The position numbers and the translations under genes were made by a program. This document shows positions 56,197-64,000 of a stretch of 64,000 bases of DNA, one piece after another. Positions within the stretch are counted from its first letter, which is position 1, and each line of letters begins with the position of its first letter. Source of the stretch: Thalassotalea sediminis (GTDB lineage: Bacteria; Pseudomonadota; Gammaproteobacteria; Enterobacterales; Alteromonadaceae); assembly GCF_030295915.1 (NCBI RefSeq), contig NZ_AP027361.1, forward strand, positions 806,001 through 870,000, written 5' to 3'. The notes below the pieces were generated by a model. That model was not told the origin of the DNA, searched no databases, and worked only from the letters and a program-made list of their open reading frames with translations.

Positions 56197-57294
56197 CTAT
56201 TCTTTTCCTAAAGTGATTCGTGCACAAAAACCGTCTTGTGTGTTGATGGTAAACTCAGCATTTATCAGTTGGCACCGTTCTTTTATACCTGTTAAACCAT
56301 TACCCCAATTGGGCGCCAAAACCTGTCCATTATCTTTTATAGTAAGTGCTAAAACTTGATCATCAACACATGTAGTTTGAATATCAATTAGCACCTGATC
56401 ACCGGAACTATGTTTAAGAATATTGGTCACTAATTCGGTACAAATAAATATCAACGGCAATTCAAGATGAGGTGGTAAACTCGTTAAATCAATGTTTTTT
56501 TTCACCGTGATATTGTGACTTTCCAATTCAGAAACCAGTTTTTCTATCTGTTTTGGCAAATTGTATTGTTTTATGCCTGATACAGCTTCTCTAACTTGCG
56601 CCAATATTTCACGGGACAATGAAGCAACTTCGTGAATTTCAGTAGCAGCTTTTTCATGATGGTTTTTACTGATCAACTTCTCAGCTAAATTGGCTTTAAG
56701 TGCTATTGATGAAAGTGAATGTCCCACTAAATCATGTAAATCACGCGCAATACGTTCACGTTCGGCAATTGCGGCAAAATGCTCTACTTTTTGCTGGCTA
56801 ATGTTTTCTTTTTGCTTATGTAGGCGATCTTTACGCTCAGCTTGACCAAAAAAGAATAGGCCAATTGAAACAATAAGTGCTGGTGCTAAGAAAAAGGCAT
56901 CGCGATATGAAAAAAGCTCTGCGGAAAGAACAATAGCGAGCAAAATTCCGGTAAGACCTTGAATCCCTTTATTGAAACGAAAATTAAAACCACAAAAATA
57001 GGCGGCATAACCAAATAAAGCTTGAGTGCCCGGTGTAATATAAGTACCTAAAACGCATAAAAAGATAATCCCCAAAGTTGGCAGTAATACCTTTTCTCCC
57101 TTAGCAAAAATAGCTTTTTTATAGAGTGCTAAGAATGCCAAATAAATGCCGAAAACACCGACTAAGCGTGGCCCTATGAAAACAGACAAATTAAATATAA
57201 GGGGTAAGAAATAAAAAATGGAAAAGGCGAGTGGCCCCCAAAGCCAATATGGGTTGCGTTTATCCGCCAATGCTTGGTTAAAGTTATCTGACAC
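56197..57294 (-). CDS. Sensor histidine kinase, DesK-like (HisKA_3)
   Basis: The 365-residue protein has about five to six membrane helices in residues 15-155, a short coiled coil, the HisKA_3 box ERERIARDLHDLVGHSLSSI with phospho-acceptor His187, and a HATPase_c domain with LTIKDNG and WGNGLTGIKERC. DesK-type kinases sense membrane fluidity or envelope state. The response regulator follows at once; the membrane-protein gene lies 34 nt upstream. Confidence 0.93.
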   Translation of the reverse strand: MSDNFNQALADKRNPYWLWGPLAFSIFYFLPLIFNLSVFIGPRLVGVFGIYLAFLALYKKAIFAKGEKVLLPTLGIIFLCVLGTYITPGTQALFGYAAYFCGFNFRFNKGIQGLTGILLAIVLSAELFSYRDAFFLAPALIVSIGLFFFGQAERKDRLHKQKENISQQKVEHFAAIAERERIARDLHDLVGHSLSSIALKANLAEKLISKNHHEKAATEIHEVASLSREILAQVREAVSGIKQYNLPKQIEKLVSELESHNITVKKNIDLTSLPPHLELPLIFICTELVTNILKHSSGDQVLIDIQTTCVDDQVLALTIKDNGQVLAPNWGNGLTGIKERCQLINAEFTINTQDGFCARITLGKE

Positions 57295-57328
57295 AATATT
57301 CTCCCTTTTCCATAAAGTACCGATTTCT

Positions 57329-57901
57329 TTATGTTTTTGCTACTTGTATCGTAAGTAATTGGTGTACTTTTTTATGCCTAAGGTAAAGCTGCGTGATACT
57401 GATACCGTAAACAAAAACAATGATAAAAGGGATGGTTGTAAAGCGGATTTCAGGCCACATAAACCATGCAATAACAATGAGGATGGTGCGAAGTAAAGTG
57501 TGCAGAACGCCAACATTATGGCCAATAATCCAAGTAATTGGTAACCACATTAGACCTGAGATAATCCCGATGCTTAAAGGCAACGATGAATAATTTTCTA
57601 AACCAAAAGGAATGGCAATTGAAAAGCCACAAAGAGACATTGCAACCGTATAAAGGAATAATTTATCAAATGGGTTCATATCAGTGCTTTTAGCCAATAA
57701 TTTCTCACCCGTAAATTTTGACAAAAACAGCGCCAAATAGAAAATGGATCCTGTACCTATATAAAGAGGCAGTACCATTTGCTCTGACGGCAAGTAGAAA
57801 CTTAACACCCCTAATAAAAACCATACTATCGCACCTGAAAGCGGCATAGTTATCAGCTTCTTTTGTTTAAATTCTTCTCGATATTGCTCTAATGTTTTCA
57901 T
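57329..57901 (-). CDS. Membrane protein of unknown function (190 aa), DUF7010-like
   Basis: I chose the ATG at 57901 (MKTLEQYREEFKQKKLI), which has AGGG upstream; an in-frame start at 57973 would overlap the terminator hairpin of the upstream gene. The product has about six membrane helices. The start and helix pattern resemble proteins annotated as DUF7010, but I am not certain. It is 34 nt before the DesK-like kinase gene and so probably co-transcribed; it may modulate the kinase or be its target. Confidence 0.7.
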   Translation of the reverse strand: MKTLEQYREEFKQKKLITMPLSGAIVWFLLGVLSFYLPSEQMVLPLYIGTGSIFYLALFLSKFTGEKLLAKSTDMNPFDKLFLYTVAMSLCGFSIAIPFGLENYSSLPLSIGIISGLMWLPITWIIGHNVGVLHTLLRTILIVIAWFMWPEIRFTTIPFIIVFVYGISITQLYLRHKKVHQLLTIQVAKT

Positions 57902-57937
57902 TGTAATAAACCCTTGAGTGAGTGTAATTATATCTAG

Positions 57938-57968
57938 GTTTTTAGCCCACAGCCTATGTGGGCTAAAA
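57938..57968 (-). terminator. Intrinsic terminator after the TPR gene
   Basis: TTTTAGCCCACA (57940-57951) and TGTGGGCTAAAA (57957-57968) make a perfect 12-bp stem with a 5-nt loop. On the minus strand it directly follows the stop of the TPR gene, so the downstream membrane/kinase genes likely depend on read-through or another promoter. Confidence 0.85.
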
Positions 57969-57972
57969 GGCA

Positions 57973-58653
57973 TTACTGATTTTGTTCGATTAAAAATTGC
58001 GGCCAGCTGTAATTAGGCGAAATCTCAGTCGCCTGTCGCCAATCGGCTATCGCATTTGCCGTTTCGGATATATCAAGCTGCGATAAACCACGCCACACGT
58101 AAGCTTCTGCATGACCCCATTTTGTGTCTACCGCATTATCAAACTGGAACAACTCAATGGCTTTATCCAAAGATTTTATTGCTGCTTTTTTACTGCCTCC
58201 AAACATCGCTGGTGTATTATATTCACTAATCGCTTTTATCAAATGTACTCGTGGGTTATTTGGCGCAAGTTCATAGGCATTCGATAAAGCTACTCCTGAC
58301 TTTGGCCCGTAATAAGCGGCTTTTAATGGCGAAAAACTAATTTTGTAACCATAAACTTGTGCTAGCAATGCCCAGCTTTCGGCATCTTCAGGGTTTTGCT
58401 CTGTTAGCGTAACGAGCTGGTCAATTGCATTGTCGAGCGATGTATTTGCGGCTTCCGTTTTCGCGTTAGTACTTTGTATAATCGCCAAACGATAATAAGC
58501 AAGCGCTTTATCATAGTCAGTTGTTTGAGTGACCAACTGTTTTAATGTTGATAAATTCATCGTCATCGCAGCCTGTTCAATGGCATCAACAGATGCTTGG
58601 TCGGCTAAAACTGAGCTACTAAATAGCAATGTGAATAAGATTGAATGTTTCAT
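57973..58653 (-). CDS. Secreted TPR-repeat protein of unknown function
   Basis: ATG at 58653 has AAGGA 8 nt upstream and starts a signal peptide (MKHSILFTLLFSSSVLADQ). An in-frame upstream ATG at 58749 would hide the signal peptide and is less likely. The 226-residue product is mostly TPR-like helices (DYDKALAYYRLAIIQ, PEDAESWALLAQVYGYKI, NNPRVHLIKAISEYN, GHAEAYVWRGLSQLD). Upstream of the DesK/DesR-like genes but separated by a terminator. Confidence 0.78.
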   Translation of the reverse strand: MKHSILFTLLFSSSVLADQASVDAIEQAAMTMNLSTLKQLVTQTTDYDKALAYYRLAIIQSTNAKTEAANTSLDNAIDQLVTLTEQNPEDAESWALLAQVYGYKISFSPLKAAYYGPKSGVALSNAYELAPNNPRVHLIKAISEYNTPAMFGGSKKAAIKSLDKAIELFQFDNAVDTKWGHAEAYVWRGLSQLDISETANAIADWRQATEISPNYSWPQFLIEQNQ

Positions 58654-58994
58654 AGTAACGGTCCTTAGTTGTATTGAGCTTTCGAGAGCCATTATCGAGG
58701 CGATATAACTTTTTGGTAATAGACGAATGTCATCAATTGGATATGACAAATGTCACAACTTGCATTAAAAGTTGAATGGAAGCATTTTTAAAAGGTTATG
58801 TGGAATTGTGAGCAATGGCTGATAATAATTTGCTCATGCATTGCCCAATGCATCGGATAAGGATAAAGGCCGATAACGAAATACAATAATATACACGTGT
58901 CACCAATCCGTTTTTAATTTAACTTTGTTAAAAGCTTTATTAAACCTGATATGTTTTCTAAAGCTTTAGCTTGGTTATCATTAGGTTTTTCTTC

Positions 58995-59588
58995 TTAGTC
59001 TTTATATCCCCAAGGAGTTGCTGGCGGAGTGATTGGCTTGGTTAAATCAAAATCAACACGAAACTCTCGACCTTGGCGGATTAAGCGATAAGTAAATTTT
59101 TCAGGGTAAATATACATCTGCCATGTATTACCCATTGACTGAGGGATACCTTGGCTTACAAATAGTTCTTTTGAATACTGATCAGCAGGAAAAGACTGCA
59201 CATTTTCAAAACCCGCATCAATAGTATGACCGCCGTACATAGTCGACACATCATTAGTACCGTCTTTATGACGATGGTCATGCTTTAAACTTAATCCACT
59301 GCCTGTTTTAGTAATAATCCAAGTACGAGATGCATCCTTTCCTACATGAAATGGCACTTGTAGCTCTCGTTCGCTACATCGGCGCACATGCATAACGAGC
59401 TTTTTATCAGCAAATGAGCTCGGCCCTTTGGCATTGTCAACCGTTACAGTGCCTTCATACGCTTTACCGCAGTGGGCAGCAATATTGTCAAAAAAGCCAT
59501 CATGGCTCGGAATAGATACTAATGGTGCAGGACGTGTTATTGCTGAAGTGGATGCTAATAAAAAAGCCACTGTTGTTAAGAATTCCAT
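58995..59588 (-). CDS. Secreted conserved protein of unknown function (197 aa)
   Basis: The ATG at 59588 starts a short signal peptide (MEFLTTVAFLLASTSAI); a TTG at 59600 would add four residues. The body contains a Cys in HCGKAYEGTVTVDNAKGPSSF, RRCSERELQVPFHVG, SLKHDHRHKDGTNDVSTMYGGHT and ends TPPATPWGYKD. I recall homologs as conserved hypothetical proteins in Alteromonadales and Flavobacteria; no function is known to me. Monocistronic. Confidence 0.75.
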   Translation of the reverse strand: MEFLTTVAFLLASTSAITRPAPLVSIPSHDGFFDNIAAHCGKAYEGTVTVDNAKGPSSFADKKLVMHVRRCSERELQVPFHVGKDASRTWIITKTGSGLSLKHDHRHKDGTNDVSTMYGGHTIDAGFENVQSFPADQYSKELFVSQGIPQSMGNTWQMYIYPEKFTYRLIRQGREFRVDFDLTKPITPPATPWGYKD

Positions 59589-59810
59589 AGTAAGTCCCAA
59601 AAAAGATAAAGTTGCAGCTTACCCTGTTATGAAAAACAAAGGAAGTAACTGAGTAAAGTGGTGATTTTTTAAGATGACTAAGTTGCGAATATTCACAAAA
59701 TCATTTGGTATGACACGCTCCACTAACGTATATAGGCAGAATAGATGCGTAGGGCAGTTTATCTTTGATAAATAAAAAGGCCTCAATATTTATCTCTGAT
59801 AATTAGATAC

Positions 59811-59836
59811 AAAAAAGCCCAGCGAATGCTGGGCTT
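59811..59836 (-). terminator. Terminator of the tRNA operon
   Basis: AAGCCCAGC (59815-59823) and GCTGGGCTT (59828-59836) form a 9-bp stem with a 4-nt loop. On the minus strand it is followed by a TTTTTT run (plus As 59811-59816) and lies 10 nt after tRNA-Thr. Confidence 0.9.
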
Positions 59837-59846
59837 ATCTGATAAA

Positions 59847-59922
<76 letters not shown>

Positions 59923-60016
59923 ACACAAAGACTGTGTGCGATAAATACATTCAAAGGAATAATTTACCTTGGCACCGAACTAATGATTGTTTCTACAAAT
60001 CACTACTTCAAAATAA

Positions 60017-60092
60017 TGGTGCCTCGAGGCGGAATCGAACCACCGACACGGGGATTTTCAATCCCCTGCTCTACCGACTGAGCTATCGAGGC
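60017..60092 (-). tRNA. tRNA-Phe (anticodon GAA)
   Basis: The 76-nt cloverleaf has acceptor stem GCCTCGA/TCGAGGC with encoded CCA, D arm TAGCTCAGTCGGTAGAGCA, anticodon arm GGGGATTGAAAATCCCC and T arm with GTTCGATTC, nearly identical to E. coli tRNA-Phe over the D and anticodon arms. First gene of the two-tRNA operon. Confidence 0.97.
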
Positions 60093-60151
60093 ACTAGATA
60101 ATAAATTATCATAGTACATGTCTTTTTGGCTTTGCCTTGAAGACGGGGCGT

Positions 60152-60180
60152 ATTAAACTGTTTTTCGTTTCAACCGTCAA
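60152..60180 (-). promoter_or_regulatory. tRNA operon promoter with GC-rich discriminator
   Basis: On the minus strand, TTGACG (plus CGTCAA, 60175-60180) and TTTAAT (plus ATTAAA, 60152-60157) are separated by 17 nt and followed by ACGCCCC, a GC-rich discriminator typical of stable-RNA promoters subject to stringent control. Start would be about 50 nt before tRNA-Phe. Confidence 0.75.
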
Positions 60181-60322
60181 CACTTTTTTTTGAAAAAATG
60201 TTTGTTTGTTGTTTTTTTCTCCGTATTGCTGTCATTTAATGCGAATATTGATTGAATTTCAACGTTTGATACTAAATTGGTACTAAAAATTTTTACTTTT
60301 GATGTTTACATAGTAAATGCAT

Positions 60323-60595
60323 TTATTTCTGTTCTGGCGTATAACCTTCGATATTAGGTTCTATATTGTTGAATAAATAATCTACCATGATTTTTTCTAG
60401 TACAGCGCGATCGTCTGGATTCATCATATTCATTTTATGTTCATTAATAAGCATGGTTTGCTTTTTCTGCCAATCGGTCCACGCTTCTTGGCTAATGTTA
60501 TCAAAAATACGCTTGCCTACGTCACCTGGATATAATTGAAATGCTAAGCCTGGGGCTTCTTTTTGTAATTTTTGACAAAAAACCGTTCTGCTCAT
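60323..60595 (-). CDS. yggX: Fe(2+)-trafficking protein YggX
   Basis: YggX protects Fe-S clusters and labile iron from oxidation. The 90-residue protein starts [17 protein letters not shown] with conserved Cys7 and contains the [26 protein letters not shown] family core. Length is normal. In many relatives it sits next to mutY; here mutY is not in the window. Confidence 0.95.
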   Translation of the reverse strand: MSRTVFCQKLQKEAPGLAFQLYPGDVGKRIFDNISQEAWTDWQKKQTMLINEHKMNMMNPDDRAVLEKIMVDYLFNNIEPNIEGYTPEQK

Positions 60596-60669
60596 AATTG
60601 CTCTCTGTAGAAATGAAAAAATATACCGTCATAGTATATAGAGATTGCGTTAAATTTTCTCGGCTTTTT

Positions 60670-61452
60670 CTAGTTTGCTAACGACGTAGACTCATACACG
60701 TTAAATTTAGTTCTTAAGTGTTCAAGCGCCGGTGATACGCTATTAAAAGCCTGCTGATATTGTGTCACTACACTTTTTGGTACCGCTTTATTAAAAGCAA
60801 AGTAATCGCCAATTTCAGCTAATGTATACACTATTTTGTATTGGTCACGTTTTTCTGGGGAACGTGCCAATATACTGCGAAGGCCGCTTTTTGAAATAGC
60901 CATCATATCAATTCTATCATTTGCTAACATGCGTTCTGCATGTTCTATATCTGGGCTTGGGATTAAGTTTTTCACACCTTTGGTTTTCAGTAACTCTTCG
61001 GTAATATCGTCTCTGATCAGTGCAAAACTATTGCTAAACAAACGTTCTTCAGTGAGTTTGTCTTGAGCAATTGTTATTTTGGCTACGACAACATAAGTTG
61101 CAGTAAATATCGGACCAACCCAGTGAAACAACGATTCTCTGCTTGGTGTTCTAGACATAGCAAAGAGCACTGAATGGCGATTGCTTTTAGCGTAATGAAA
61201 CCCTCGTGCCCAAGGAACGACATGAATGTCTTTTTCTGGCAGTTTGAGTTCTTGCCACATTAATTTAAGTGTTTCTACAGATAACCCGGTTAGTCTATCC
61301 TGATGAATATAGGAAGATGGAGGGTAATTTTCAGTATAAAAATCAAGAAAGTAATCATTTACTTCTTTTGCAAATGTTAAATGGGATATGAAAAATATCG
61401 AAATACACCAAATGGATGTTACGAATTTACCTGCACTTAAAAACGTCATCAA
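60670..61452 (-). CDS. Periplasmic solute-binding-like protein (SBP family 3)
   Basis: The 260-residue protein has a signal peptide (cut near LTFAKEV) and the family 3 pattern: FYTENYPPSSYIHQDRLTGLSVETLKLMW, VPWARGFHYAKSNRHSVLFAMSRTPSRE and FHWVGPIF. This layout is common in stand-alone proteins of Alteromonadales that are not linked to ABC permeases, some of which may act as sensors. No transporter genes adjoin it; ligand unknown. Confidence 0.85.
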   Translation of the reverse strand: MMTFLSAGKFVTSIWCISIFFISHLTFAKEVNDYFLDFYTENYPPSSYIHQDRLTGLSVETLKLMWQELKLPEKDIHVVPWARGFHYAKSNRHSVLFAMSRTPSRESLFHWVGPIFTATYVVVAKITIAQDKLTEERLFSNSFALIRDDITEELLKTKGVKNLIPSPDIEHAERMLANDRIDMMAISKSGLRSILARSPEKRDQYKIVYTLAEIGDYFAFNKAVPKSVVTQYQQAFNSVSPALEHLRTKFNVYESTSLAN

Positions 61453-61662
61453 TTACTCGATATGTTGAATAAGTCTTAGTGTACTTACAATTAAGTTACT
61501 ATGAGCAGTTATTAAGGAATGTGCTCAACCTTTGTTGCACGTAACTAGAGGTTTATATTCAACTTTATTGTTATTTTATTGTTCACACACTGTACCTGTT
61601 TACGATACTTCTGGTCAACCACTCTATAGTATTTCTGCATCTTGAAAAAAGTCGTTATTTTA

Positions 61663-61720
61663 CTGTCCACCTGTCCGTATCAAACTAGCTCTGTCCGCTC
61701 GAAAAGTGTCCGCGGACACT
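61663..61720. promoter_or_regulatory. Upstream activator site: TGTCC repeats and 16-bp palindrome
   Basis: AGTGTCCGCGGACACT (61705-61720) is a perfect 16-bp palindrome. Just upstream are three more TGTCC copies in the same orientation: ACTGTCCACCTGTCCGT (61663-61679) and CTGTCCGC (61691-61698). The palindrome lies 55-70 nt before the -24 element, a usual place for enhancer-binding proteins that activate sigma-54. Confidence 0.7.
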
Positions 61721-61773
61721 GTAAATAAGGCTGGAAATGGAAAATATCAATACTATTCAATAGGATAGTGTTT

Positions 61774-61790
61774 TGGCATGTTAGGTGCTT
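61774..61790 (+). promoter_or_regulatory. Sigma-54 (RpoN) promoter of the efflux operon
   Basis: TTGGCATGTTAGGTGCTT has GG at 61775-61776 and GC at 61787-61788 with exactly 10 nt between, fitting the known TGGCAC-N5-TTGCA consensus in most positions. Transcription would start near 61800, about 24 nt before the ATG of the adaptor gene. Confidence 0.78.
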
Positions 61791-61823
61791 TATTAGGTTA
61801 GTCGTTATAAATGAGGATGTTCA

Positions 61824-63086
61824 ATGATTAGGGATACTAGCCAACAAGACACACACGTTGTCTCTAAACAAACCAGTAAGGTAAAGCAAGTGGCGTTGGT
61901 CGCCTTTGCAGGTATTTTATTGTTTGTTACTTGGCAAGCTATTTCAACGTGGCTTAGCGCTGAAAAAAGCATTGCGAGAGCACAGCTAAAAATGGCAACA
62001 GTTGAGCGTGGTGATTTATTAAGAGATATAGTTGCCTCAGGTAAAATAGTGGCAGCTAATGCACCCATTATCTATAGCCCTGAACAAGGCTTAGTCACAT
62101 TAAAAGTGAAGCCAGGAGACATGGTAGAGCTTGGGCAAAAGGTTGCGCAAATAGATAGTCCGCAATTAATGGCAACACTTGGCCAACAAAAAACGTTAGT
62201 ACAACGATTAAGTTCTGCATTAAATCGAGAAAAACTCGCCTCTCGAAGAAAACAGCTTGAGTATCAACAAAAACTAGAACTAGCAAAGGTTGACCTTGCA
62301 GCAGCCGAAAGAGAAGCGCGCCGAGCTAATCAATCGATAGAGCGTAACATTATTAGTCAAATTGACTTTGAGCAAGCACAAGACGAATTAGCTAAGTCTC
62401 GTTTACGTACTCAGCATGCTGAACAGGAGGCAACGCTAGCAATTGACACTCTAGCCTTTGAAGTAGAGAACAAAGCGTTAGAGCTGAAAGCTGAGCAACA
62501 ACGTTTAGCTGAATTGCAACGTAAAGTTGATGAGTTAGACATTTTATCTCCAGTCAGTGGCATTGTTGGTAACTGGCTAGTAGAGCAAAAAGCAAAAGTA
62601 AACAATAACGATTCATTGATGATGGTTGTTGACCTGTCAGCTTATGAAGCTGAATTACAAGTACCAGAAGCTTATGCTGATGAACTTGGGTTAGGAATGA
62701 CCGTGGAAGTCAGTATGGCTGGTAAAACTTTATATGGAAAACTGGCGTCAATTTCTCCAGAAGTTATTGGTAGTCAAGTGACGGCAAGAGTAAGAATGGA
62801 TGAAACCCAAGGTACAAGTTTACGCCAAAACCAACGCGTAAGTGGTCGCATTATATTAGAGCAAAAAGAAGATGTTTTGATGGTTCGTAGAGGCCAATTC
62901 TATCAAAGCGGTGCTGGTAAGCTAGCTTATGTGGTGCATGATGACTCAGCTGAGCGTGTTTCGATTGAAAGCGGCGCAACTAGCATGAGTCATATCGAAA
63001 TTGTAAAGGGCGTTAAAGAAGGTGACACACTGGTTATTTCTAGCCTAGAACTATTTGATGATAAAGCGCGTGTTTTGCTTTATTAA
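61824..63086 (+). CDS. Membrane-fusion (HlyD/MacA-like) periplasmic adaptor
   Basis: The 420-residue protein has an N-terminal membrane anchor (about residues 27-43), a barrel-sandwich hybrid domain (LRDIVASGKIVAANAPIIYSPEQG, VKPGDMVELGQKVAQID), a long alpha-hairpin (about 110-210) and beta-barrel and membrane-proximal domains (SVAG-type ILSPVSGIVGNWLVEQ). It bridges the inner-membrane ABC pump and an outer-membrane channel. GAGGA lies 6 nt before the ATG. First gene of an operon with an ATPase and an FtsX-type permease; controlled by a sigma-54 promoter. Confidence 0.9.
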   Translation: MIRDTSQQDTHVVSKQTSKVKQVALVAFAGILLFVTWQAISTWLSAEKSIARAQLKMATVERGDLLRDIVASGKIVAANAPIIYSPEQGLVTLKVKPGDMVELGQKVAQIDSPQLMATLGQQKTLVQRLSSALNREKLASRRKQLEYQQKLELAKVDLAAAEREARRANQSIERNIISQIDFEQAQDELAKSRLRTQHAEQEATLAIDTLAFEVENKALELKAEQQRLAELQRKVDELDILSPVSGIVGNWLVEQKAKVNNNDSLMMVVDLSAYEAELQVPEAYADELGLGMTVEVSMAGKTLYGKLASISPEVIGSQVTARVRMDETQGTSLRQNQRVSGRIILEQKEDVLMVRRGQFYQSGAGKLAYVVHDDSAERVSIESGATSMSHIEIVKGVKEGDTLVISSLELFDDKARVLLY

Positions 63087-63122
63087 TCGTACTGAAAAAT
63101 TAAAAAAATTAAGGAGAACATT

Positions 63123-63836
63123 ATGTTAGTGATGTCAGATATTAATAAAGTATACCAAACGGAATTAGTGCAAACACACGCGTTACGTGATTTCAATTTA
63201 ACGGTTAAAGAAGGGGAGTTTATCGCAGTAACGGGCCCATCGGGTTCGGGGAAAACGACTTTTTTAAATATTGCAGGGTTGTTAGAAAATATTTCTTCAG
63301 GTGACTATCAGCTTGATGGACAAAGTATTGTTGGCTTAAGTGATAAAGATCTATCGCGGTTAAGAAATGAGAAAATTGGCTTTATATTTCAAGGCTTCAA
63401 TTTAATTCCCGACTTAAATCTTTTTGAAAATGTAGATGTTCCGTTGCGTTACCGCGGCTTTAGCGCTAAAGAGCGCAAACAAAAAATAGAGCATGCATTA
63501 GAGCTTGTTGGTTTAGCATCGCGAATGAAACACTTACCTTCACAGTTGTCGGGTGGACAACAACAACGTGTTGCTATTGCAAGAGCATTAGCCGGTGAAC
63601 CTAAATTTTTATTAGCGGATGAGCCAACCGGTAACCTTGACAGTTTAATGGCAAAACAAGTGATGGAACTATTAGAAAAAATAAACAAACAAGGCACTAC
63701 AATCGTTATGGTAACACACGATGCTGAACTTGCCCGTAGAGCTGAGCGCAATATTCAAATTGTTGATGGGCAACTTTGTGACTTTACCATGTACCAAGGT
63801 GGCAAAACTGCAAAAGAACAGGAAGCAATTGCCTAA
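63123..63836 (+). CDS. MacB/LolD-type ABC transporter ATPase
   Basis: The 237-residue ATPase has Walker A GPSGSGKTTFLN, Q-loop FIFQGFNLIPDL, signature LSGGQQQRVAIARALA, Walker B FLLADEPTGNLD and the H-loop VTHD. The pattern is that of the LolD/MacB-type exporters, which use FtsX-like permeases. AAGGAG precedes the ATG. It is 36 nt after the adaptor gene and 17 nt before the permease gene. Confidence 0.95.
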   Translation: MLVMSDINKVYQTELVQTHALRDFNLTVKEGEFIAVTGPSGSGKTTFLNIAGLLENISSGDYQLDGQSIVGLSDKDLSRLRNEKIGFIFQGFNLIPDLNLFENVDVPLRYRGFSAKERKQKIEHALELVGLASRMKHLPSQLSGGQQQRVAIARALAGEPKFLLADEPTGNLDSLMAKQVMELLEKINKQGTTIVMVTHDAELARRAERNIQIVDGQLCDFTMYQGGKTAKEQEAIA

Positions 63837-63853
63837 AAGGCTAAGGAAAAAGC

Positions 63854-64000
63854 ATGTTTAGTTATTATATTCAACTTGCGATAAAAAGCTTAAAAAGCAC
63901 GCTAGGTACTACAATGCTGATGGTGTTGGCGATTGCCTGTGGCATCGGAATTTCAATGACAGCATTAACGTTAAATCATATGACGGGTAACAATCCGATT
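63854..64000 (+). CDS. FtsX-like ABC permease (partial, runs off the window)
   Basis: The first 49 codons are present. They start MFSYYIQLAIKSLKSTLGTT, a basic N-terminus typical of MacB/FtsX-type permeases, and then a membrane helix MLMVLAIACGIGISMTALT. AAGGAAAA precedes the ATG. Position after the ATPase gene supports the call. Confidence 0.85.
   Translation, partial: MFSYYIQLAIKSLKSTLGTTMLMVLAIACGIGISMTALTLNHMTGNNPI

Larger units (their letters stand above)
61453..61823. other. Regulatory intergenic region (371 nt) upstream of the efflux operon
   Basis: The right half holds the sigma-54 promoter and the TGTCC repeat cluster. The left half has promoter-like AT-rich sequence for the minus-strand binding-protein gene and no gene. 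Confidence 0.5.

Noticed and set aside
58654..58749. Upstream start of the secreted TPR protein at 58749
   Set aside because: It would bury a clear signal peptide; ATG 58653 has AAGGA 8 nt upstream.

Overview
The window looks like chromosomal DNA from an AT-rich marine gammaproteobacterium of the order Alteromonadales, most likely Colwelliaceae (Colwellia or Thalassotalea-like). This is inferred from gene order (rodZ-ispG-hisS-yfgM-bamB-der, xseA/guaBA, rpoE-rseABC-lepA-lepB-rnc-era-recO-pdxJ-acpS, barA/relA-mazG), from the protein sequences and from an Alteromonadales-type palindromic repeat. No phage, plasmid, IS transposase or CRISPR array is visible. Most of the window is ordinary core genome; the accessory material lies in short blocks between core operons.

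Layout. 1-6 kb: isoprenoid synthesis (ispG), hisS with its own promoter, yfgM and bamB (envelope biogenesis) and der (ribosome assembly), ending in a MITE-like palindromic element that begins one base after the der stop. 6-12 kb: a YcgR-like PilZ protein, xseA on the other strand, and guaB-guaA with a strong hairpin between them. 12-16 kb: small accessory genes (an orphan MSHA-like pilin, a TPR protein, a GNAT acetyltransferase, a RidA protein, three very small proteins). 16-21 kb: a zinc locus with an AztD-like lipoprotein and a His-rich ZnuD-like TonB receptor, facing a Zur-family regulator and a MerC-like membrane protein, with two Zur-type palindromes over the receptor promoter. 21-28 kb: slyD, ygfZ, sdhE-ygfX, nadB and rpoE-rseABC behind a sigma-E-type promoter. 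28-34 kb: the tightly packed lepA-lepB-rnc-era-recO-pdxJ-acpS run. 34-43 kb: barA opposite relA-mazG-crotonase-alcohol dehydrogenase, then a YebC-family gene.

43-64 kb is the most accessory part. It has a TPR-like secreted protein with a 44-residue companion ORF, a LysR regulator, an SdpR/SdpI-like pair without a toxin, an ABC ATPase next to a 1191-residue permease/M1-peptidase fusion, a TonB receptor with a Zur-like palindrome upstream, a DesK/DesR-like two-component pair downstream of two envelope genes, a tRNA-Phe/tRNA-Thr operon with promoter and terminator, yggX, a solute-binding-protein-like gene, and the start of an MFP/ABC efflux operon. That last operon has a near-consensus sigma-54 promoter (GG-N10-GC) and an upstream 16-bp perfect palindrome; it runs off the window end.

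The themes that connect genes are zinc (Zur, receptor, AztD-like and MerC-like proteins, possibly the second receptor 35 kb away), envelope stress (sigma-E operon, bamB, yfgM, sigma-54 efflux operon) and stringent/global control (relA, barA). All family assignments are from reading the sequence; no database search was run.
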